Positions 59,350 to 64,000 of a stretch of DNA of 64,000 nucleotides are shown one piece after another. How positions within the stretch are numbered: the stretch's first letter is position 1; every line of letters starts with the position of its first letter. The DNA comes from Ardenticatenaceae bacterium (GTDB lineage Bacteria > Chloroflexota > Anaerolineae > Promineifilales > Promineifilaceae), in contig JACKCC010000010.1 in NCBI GenBank assembly GCA_020634245.1, positions 186,001 through 250,000 of the forward strand. Reading direction: 5' to 3'. The position numbers and the translations under genes were made by a program. Under the pieces are notes generated by a model, which was not told the DNA's origin, did not search any database, and was given only the letters and a program-made list of their open reading frames with translations.

Positions 59350-59465
59350 TCAAAATTGCAAATGGCAGGTGGCAAAATTGCGAAGATGCAGAGTTGCGAA
59401 GTTGCATTGTGACAATAACAATTTATAACAAGCTGGCTTTGCTGCCTTGCCACTTTGCCACTATT
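59350..59465. repeat. Stuttering GGCAAAATTGCGAAGATGC repeat
   Basis: Variants of TTGCAAATGGCA, GCAGAGTTGCGAAGTTGC and TTGCCACTTTGCCAC fill the space between the DUF1361 and DUF4153/4173-like genes. Same word family as 52,715-52,765. Confidence 0.65.
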
Positions 59466-59472
59466 TTTCCTA

Positions 59473-61050
59473 CTACTTGCCAACGACTCGCGTCAGAATG
59501 GCAAAGGCTTGCCAGTGCGCTAAATGGAACGACTGCCAGCGCCGCCAGTTGGTGTTTTCGGTCATGGATTGGTAACGGCCATTTAACTCATCCCATAAAA
59601 TCTCATACGGCGTCCCTTCACAATCTTCCTGCGGCGTCACCCATTCATAATCACGCCAAACGCCGACGCAGACTGGCAGCGGCACTAACTGGGCATCATC
59701 CTTGACCAGCGTGAGCGCCCGCGCCAACTGGGGCACGGCATCATCGGAGAGGCTGGTGAGATAGGCCGCGTCCAAATCGTTAGCAGCCAGGTAACGAGCC
59801 AGATTTTGCCGGGCGATGAAAGCGTCGGGATTGATCAGGTTGAGCGTGGCCAAAAAACCAATTGCCGCCAGGATGAAACCGATAGTGAATTTATGTGGAC
59901 CAAACCAAAGTGTCAGCACAAACCAGCAGAGCAGCAGCCACAGCCAGCCCATGAAGACGTAGACCATCAGGCGCAGTTCAGTGTAGCCAAAGGTCGATTC
60001 ATACAGCCGCATCCGCAAAACGGCCGATACCAACATCACCCCCACGAACCCCACCAACAAACTCACCAACAAATTGAACCATTTAATTTGCCGTTTGGAT
60101 TCACGCCGGGCGATCCAGTTGAGCGAGAGGGAGAGCGAGAGCGAGAGGACAGCGACCCAGACCAACTCGAAGAAGCCACTGCGGGCGTACTCGGCGTAGG
60201 TGATGCCTTCCAGGGCGATGTGGTCGCGGCCGCCAAAGAGGTAAGTAAACTGCACGGCCGTAAACGCGGCAAACAGCAAATCGACCAATCCCAACACGAC
60301 CATCGTCTCCACAAAGCCAATCGGCAAAGTGCGAACCAGCCCGGCTAAACCGGTCTCGAACAGGCCGATGTCGTTCTCGTCATCACGGCGGCGTATGGCA
60401 TAGGCCAGCCCGCCCATCAGCAGCCAGGCCGATAGGCCAATCAGGATGACGCGCCAAACCATCTCAAAAATATTGGGCAAAAAGTCCAGGCTCAACATCC
60501 TGTCCACGTAATCGGCAAAGATGAGGTCGGCCGAGGCCAGCAGCAGGGTGAAGACGACCAGCACCGGCAGCGCCAGCAGCGCGCCGCGAATCAGGGGAAA
60601 GAGGGAGCGACGGCCGTATCCGCCCAACATTTTGACATCCATGCTCTCGGACAGGATGGGTGCGGCGGCAGCCATGCTGTTGCCACTCACCCGTACCGGC
60701 AGGAATAATGCCCCGGCCATGCCCAATCCGCTCACCCGCCCGGCGGCGTAAAAGAAGGCCAAATAGCTGAGGATGGCCAGTACGGTCAGGACGTTCATCA
60801 CTGTCAAAAACTGGTTGGCGCGAATCATAGCCATCCCGGCGAAGAAGAGCAGGGGGATGATGAGCCACAAATTGCGGCGTACGGCCGTTACCCCTTCCCC
60901 CCGGCCAATCTGCCACAGTGCCGCCAGCAGTAAAAGCACAAAAATCAGCAGGGAAACGCCCACCTGCTTGCCATAAAACAGCAAATCCACGCTCCAGCCC
61001 AGCGCCAGGCCGGCTAATAAAATTCGTTTCGGTTGCTTGATGATTGCCAT
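59473..61050 (-). CDS. DUF4153/DUF4173-type polytopic membrane protein
   Basis: A 525-residue protein with about 12 TM helices up to residue ~410 and a soluble C-terminal domain (about 410-525, with QNLARYLAANDLDAAYLTSLSDDAVPQLARAL). Motifs GFVETMVVLGLVDLLFAAF, YAEYARSGFFELVWVAVLSL and STFGYTELRLMVYVFMGWL are those of DUF4153/4173 proteins. Function unknown; these genes often stand near two-component or sigma/anti-sigma systems. Confidence 0.85.
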   Translation of the reverse strand: MAIIKQPKRILLAGLALGWSVDLLFYGKQVGVSLLIFVLLLLAALWQIGRGEGVTAVRRNLWLIIPLLFFAGMAMIRANQFLTVMNVLTVLAILSYLAFFYAAGRVSGLGMAGALFLPVRVSGNSMAAAAPILSESMDVKMLGGYGRRSLFPLIRGALLALPVLVVFTLLLASADLIFADYVDRMLSLDFLPNIFEMVWRVILIGLSAWLLMGGLAYAIRRRDDENDIGLFETGLAGLVRTLPIGFVETMVVLGLVDLLFAAFTAVQFTYLFGGRDHIALEGITYAEYARSGFFELVWVAVLSLSLSLSLNWIARRESKRQIKWFNLLVSLLVGFVGVMLVSAVLRMRLYESTFGYTELRLMVYVFMGWLWLLLCWFVLTLWFGPHKFTIGFILAAIGFLATLNLINPDAFIARQNLARYLAANDLDAAYLTSLSDDAVPQLARALTLVKDDAQLVPLPVCVGVWRDYEWVTPQEDCEGTPYEILWDELNGRYQSMTENTNWRRWQSFHLAHWQAFAILTRVVGK

Positions 61051-61065
61051 GATTTCCTCTTGAAT

Positions 61066-61133
61066 TGGGACACAGATTTACACGGATGAACACGGATAAA
61101 AAATCTGTGTCAATCTGCGTTTATCCGTGTCCT
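61066..61133. repeat. ACACGGATAAAAAATCTGTGTC dispersed repeat
   Basis: ACACGGATGAACACGGATAA and its inverse TTTATCCGTGTC flank a CTGTGTCAATCTGCG centre. A related piece is inserted in the aldo/keto reductase gene at ~40,425. It overlaps the 3' end of the VanZ-like gene. Confidence 0.7.
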
Positions 61134-61517
61134 AAAAATTTTATAGGCGATGAATGCGCCCAATAAATCGACGGTGATGTCTAGAAATTCGTTGCCGCCA
61201 AACGGCCGTTTCTTGAACGACACCAACTGCAAAATCTCCTGCACCAATCCCAGCCCCAAAATCAGGGCAAAGTACAAGCGGGGCAGGCGCTGCAAGCGGG
61301 GCAGGGTGGTGAGTACGGCCGTTCCCAACACCGCAAACAAAACCAAATGACCAATCACATGGGCCAGTTCCGTGCCAAAAATGAAATCCGCCACCTGCCC
61401 GGCCAGCGACCAGCGCTCGGCCAGCCAGCCGTAGGGAAACAGCGCCAGCCCGACGAGCGTTACCGCGCCAATTGCCAGCCAGTTCAATTTGTTGTCTTGT
61501 TGTTTTCGTTGAATCAT
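61110..61517 (-). CDS. VanZ-like membrane protein
   Basis: A 135-residue protein with four TM helices. HVIGHLVLFAVLGTAVL, GLGLVQEILQLV and FLDITVDLLGAFIAYKI are VanZ-like family motifs (conserved His/Glu/Asp). Function of non-teicoplanin members is unclear. The final residues RTRINAD are encoded by a dispersed repeat, suggesting the repeat supplied a new stop. Confidence 0.82.
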   Translation of the reverse strand: MIQRKQQDNKLNWLAIGAVTLVGLALFPYGWLAERWSLAGQVADFIFGTELAHVIGHLVLFAVLGTAVLTTLPRLQRLPRLYFALILGLGLVQEILQLVSFKKRPFGGNEFLDITVDLLGAFIAYKIFRTRINAD

Positions 61518-61535
61518 ATCGCCTCAATCATTTTG

Positions 61536-61693
61536 GTAGGGGCGAAGCAGGTGGGAATCATCTTTTCAAATCGGACGGCCTTGTCATCCACCTGCCTCAC
61601 CCGCATCGTCATCAATCACGGCCGTCGGGTCAGGCAATCGGTGACCAGGCCGTTTGTTAGGGCCAAAGCCGTTCCCGATTGCCTGACCCCTAC
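61536..61693. repeat. Large structured repeat, GTAGGGGC … CCCCTAC
   Basis: Outer GTAGGGG / CCCCTAC arms, hairpin 1 GCAGGTGG / CCACCTGC and hairpin 2 GGGTCAGGCAATCGG / CCGATTGCCTGACCC. The gap between VanZ-like and response regulator genes (335 bases) holds this element and a CGGTAATC stutter repeat near 61,790-61,850; no gene seen. Confidence 0.8.
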
Positions 61694-61852
61694 GATACAA
61701 AATGGGGAAATCAAATGCGACGCCTCAATGACGGCCGTTCACGCACTCAGGTGCTTGACAACGACGAGGCAAATAGAGGATGGTACAATTGCGGTAATCG
61801 GTAATCAGCAAACAGTCATCCGATTACCGACAACCGATTACGGATTACCAAC

Positions 61853-62587
61853 ATGTTGAACTTACTGATCGTCGAAGATAACGAAAAACTACGCCCGGCG
61901 CTGAAAAGCGGGCTGGAGGCCACCGGCGAGGTCCAGGTCGTCCACGATACGCCCACCGGCGAGGATGCGCTGGAATTCTGCCTGGCCGGGCCGCCGGACG
62001 TGGTGTTGATGGACGTCCAGTTGGCCGGGGCGATGAATGGGATTGAAACGGCCGTTGCCATCCGCCGTGAATTCCCCCGTTTGCCGGTCGTCTTCTACTC
62101 TATCCAGGACGACGACGCCTACTACCGCGCCTTCCGCCGCGCCGGCATCCTCAGCCACTACGCCTACGTGCGCAAATCCAACTACCTCCTGCCACAGATG
62201 ATTTTGCCGCTGTTACGGGATGCGGTGAACGGCCGTTCCTTCATCGACCCCGACATCGAAACCCGCGTCCAGGAAGTACGCCACAAAGACGAGCAGGACC
62301 CGATGGCCCTGCTGGAACCCAACGAGCAGGAAGTGGCCCGGATGCTGGCCCAGGGCTTAAGCAACGAGCAAATCGCCGCCCGGATGGGCTTCCGCGACAA
62401 GCGCACCATCAGCCGCATTAACGGCCAGATTTACACCGCCTGGGAATTGAACACGACGACGACTGATGAGAAAGTGGCCAGAACGAGAGCGGCGATTATT
62501 GTGGGAAACGGCCGTCTCATCACCTGGGACGACGACGGCACACCCCATATCCTCAACGAACGCAACGAATGGATCCAATGGACGTAG
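61853..62587 (+). CDS. Response regulator with LuxR/NarL-type HTH
   Basis: A 244-residue protein. Receiver with EDN acidic pair, phospho-Asp in VVLMDVQLAGAMNG and YSIQDDD; the conserved Lys appears as YVRKSN. HTH near 150-200: LLEPNEQEVARMLAQGLSNEQIAARMGFRDKRTISR. A further ~40-residue tail (NGRLITWDDDGTPHILNER) is unusual. The TAG stop lies within the start of the next repeat. A sensor kinase partner may be the truncated membrane protein at the window end. Confidence 0.85.
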   Translation: MLNLLIVEDNEKLRPALKSGLEATGEVQVVHDTPTGEDALEFCLAGPPDVVLMDVQLAGAMNGIETAVAIRREFPRLPVVFYSIQDDDAYYRAFRRAGILSHYAYVRKSNYLLPQMILPLLRDAVNGRSFIDPDIETRVQEVRHKDEQDPMALLEPNEQEVARMLAQGLSNEQIAARMGFRDKRTISRINGQIYTAWELNTTTTDEKVARTRAAIIVGNGRLITWDDDGTPHILNERNEWIQWT

Positions 62588-62736
62588 GGGCGGGACGATC
62601 GGGGCTGATTTTTGCTAAACGAACGGCCGTATCTCCCGATCGTCTCGCCCAAAATTGCGGCCGGGAATGGGCGAGACGGCGCGGAAACAAGACCATTCGT
62701 TATTGCCACGGCCATACCGCACCGTCTCGCCCCTAC
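62584..62736. repeat. Large structured repeat abutting the response regulator stop codon
   Basis: GTAGGGGCG / CGCCCCTAC outer arms; inner GGGACGATCGGG / CCCGATCGTC and GGGCGAGACGG / CCGTCTCGCCC pairs. The first bases of the repeat provide the TAG stop of the regulator gene. Confidence 0.8.
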
Positions 62737-62802
62737 GGTACGGGTGTAATTTTGTAAACATGAAAATGGCTTACGAGGGGCGCAAGTAAAGGGGTTAATT
62801 TC

Positions 62803-63432
62803 ATGACATATTTAGACGATGACTTTCGAAACTTTTGTGATCGTTGGCTTGAAAAAGCTCAAAACTATGGAGAATATCCCAGAAATATTGGGGATGTTTT
62901 TGATAAGTTCTTTACCTTGTTTGTTGTATACAACGCTTTATACGTGAAACTTTCCTCTATTATTGAGTACCGAAGAGAACAAGTTCGAAATACTACAAAC
63001 AGAATTGATAATCCAGCACGGTTAATAAGAAGACCTCTTGTCGACTCAAGGGCTGCCACAGAATATGTAGCACAATACCTGAGAAGTAGATTTATATTAG
63101 ATTCTCTCCAAAATGACGCTTCCAAAAGAGATGCTCTATACCAACTAATTGAAATAGCTCCTGAATTTTATATTCAAATTGATCGCCTAACAGGTAGACC
63201 AGATACTGAGAGAGATAGTCGCCTATTTCAGGATTTAACATCACACAATTCTTCAAGGCAAGTCTCTGCAATTCTAAGAGTCGTTTATAACATCAGAAAC
63301 AACCTATTTCATGGCCGCAAAGAATTCGACTTGGCACAAGAGAGATTGCTATTACCTGTTACAATCATACTTGAAAAGATCGTCGAACTACTCTATGAAA
63401 AATTGAAAAAAGAACCCTTGATTGAGCCTTAA
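62803..63432 (+). CDS. HEPN-like protein, AT-rich
   Basis: A 209-residue, all-helical protein. Near the C-terminus, YNIRNNLFHGRKEF carries an R-N-x3-H motif typical of HEPN RNase/nucleotidyl-associated domains, and the N-terminal helices with KFFTLFVVYNALYVKL fit Apea-like/RiboL-PSP HEPN proteins. Its base composition is clearly more AT-rich than all neighbours, and it contains no ACGGCCGT site, suggesting recent transfer. Likely an accessory or defence-type gene. Confidence 0.7.
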   Translation: MTYLDDDFRNFCDRWLEKAQNYGEYPRNIGDVFDKFFTLFVVYNALYVKLSSIIEYRREQVRNTTNRIDNPARLIRRPLVDSRAATEYVAQYLRSRFILDSLQNDASKRDALYQLIEIAPEFYIQIDRLTGRPDTERDSRLFQDLTSHNSSRQVSAILRVVYNIRNNLFHGRKEFDLAQERLLLPVTIILEKIVELLYEKLKKEPLIEP

Positions 63433-63438
63433 AGCCTT

Positions 63439-64000
63439 GTGAGTAACAGCATCCTCCTCAACTGGGCCATCATGGCCGTGTCCTTTTTCAACACGATCCT
63501 CCTGCTCTGGCTGGGCGCAACAGTCCTGCTCAATGCCGAGCGGCGGGATTGGGGCATCGGCCTGGCAACGGGCGGTCTGCTGTTAGGCGGCGCGTTTTTC
63601 GTCAGTCACACGGCCATTTTGGGGCTGTTCATCGGAGGGCATATGGTGTCTGGGTATACGGCCATCATCAGCGAAGGGCTGCTGGTGATCGGCCGTAACA
63701 TGATCTTCTGGTGGACGGTCGGACTCATCCCCGCCATCGTCCTCCCCTTCGCTTGGTACCTCATCATGCTCTGGTACGGTGGCTTCTGGAATAGGGAAGA
63801 CCTCCGCTCCGGCCGGTTTCCAGACCGTGCCATTTCCGGCTCGGTCACAGACCGGCCGGAGCCAAATAAAACTTTGCGCTCTTGGCGTCCTTTGCGGTTA
63901 AACTCCCCCTCCCTTTATGAACGGCAGCGGTATTTGTTTTGGCTGGTGGTTGGTTTGTTGGTCAGTGGGTTGGGGGGATTGGTAATCGGCATCATCTTGC
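63439..64000 (+). CDS. Polytopic membrane protein, 3' end outside window
   Basis: A frame from a GTG at 63439, seven bases after the HEPN-like stop, stays open to the window end (187 codons). It has about five TM helices: AIMAVSFFNTILLLWLGATVL, IGLATGGLLLGGAFFVSHTAI, a His/Tyr-containing segment, WWTVGLIPAIVLPFAWYLIM and LFWLVVGLLVSGLGGLVIGI. A ~45-residue polar loop (REDLRSGRFPDR… LYERQR) between TM4 and TM5 is encoded by dispersed repeats. Could be the sensor part of a histidine kinase paired with the upstream regulator; not provable here. Confidence 0.6.
   Translation, partial: MSNSILLNWAIMAVSFFNTILLLWLGATVLLNAERRDWGIGLATGGLLLGGAFFVSHTAILGLFIGGHMVSGYTAIISEGLLVIGRNMIFWWTVGLIPAIVLPFAWYLIMLWYGGFWNREDLRSGRFPDRAISGSVTDRPEPNKTLRSWRPLRLNSPSLYERQRYLFWLVVGLLVSGLGGLVIGIIL
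63806..63862. repeat. Inverted repeat embedded in the last gene
   Basis: GCTCCGGCCGGT / ACCGGCCGGAGC arms around an inner GACCG / CGGTC pair, then AACTTTGCGCTCTTGGCGTC, another dispersed-repeat word. All lie in the polar loop of the membrane protein. Confidence 0.75.

Noticed and set aside
1..64000. tRNA, rRNA or known riboswitch
   Set aside because: No cloverleaf-like or rRNA-like sequence was recognised while reading both strands; a tRNAscan-SE/Infernal run would be decisive.

Overview
The window looks like a chromosomal segment of an uncultured or little-studied member of the phylum Chloroflexota (Anaerolineae/Caldilineae-like). I infer this from gene content (SARP/BTAD-NB-ARC regulators, NB-ARC-TPR STAND proteins, many GAF/hybrid kinases, a DUF6504 plus radical SAM pair, cupredoxin/cytochrome c genes) and from a strong genomic signature. 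The palindromic octamer ACGGCCGT occurs about 95 times in 64 kb by my hand count, where roughly one would be expected. No rRNA, tRNA or CRISPR array was seen.

Region 1 (1-28.2 kb, all leftward) is the highlight: an archaellum-type (archaeal flagellum) locus in a bacterium, interleaved with a chemotaxis system. In transcription order it holds an OmpR-type regulator, three archaellins (two almost identical tandem copies), an ArlC/D/E-like coiled coil, ArlG- and ArlF-like stators, two atypical receivers, CheW, CheR, CheW, two chemoreceptors, CheA, CheB, a CheB-type lone receiver, a hybrid kinase, another atypical receiver, an ArlH ATPase fused to a degenerate receiver, ArlI, ArlJ, an acidic two-TM protein, an A24 prepilin peptidase and a PilN-like protein with PPC repeats. 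Together these could make, power and steer a rotating type IV filament. Each archaellin gene is followed by its own terminator.

Region 2 (28.3-32.7 kb) holds two more sensor kinases that could feed the upstream regulator. Region 3 (32.9-39.6 kb) is accessory: an AhpD-like protein, a ParA / ribbon-helix-helix partition pair embedded in 10-bp-phased TACAC iterons, a phage-type antirepressor, and a two-gene STAND module (effector-associated-like domain protein plus NB-ARC-TPR) whose partners share a G-D-K-rich motif.

Region 4 (39.6-53.4 kb) is mixed: aldo/keto reductase, radical SAM/HhH DNA-repair-like protein, RpiB-type isomerase, an SPFH protein behind a consensus sigma70 promoter with twin operators, a SARP regulator, a small cupredoxin/diheme cytochrome c membrane operon, and a 2'-5' RNA ligase family protein. 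Region 5 (53.5-64 kb) has a FocA-type channel with tandem CRP/FNR-like sites, pyruvate phosphate dikinase, membrane proteins (DUF1361, DUF4153/4173-like, VanZ-like), a LuxR-type response regulator, an AT-rich HEPN-like gene, and a membrane protein cut by the window end.

Intergenic DNA, and several protein linkers, carry short structured repeats: outer inverted arms around one or two inner hairpins, with different sequences but the same architecture. A separate three-copy repeat is built on GTGACAGTCAC.
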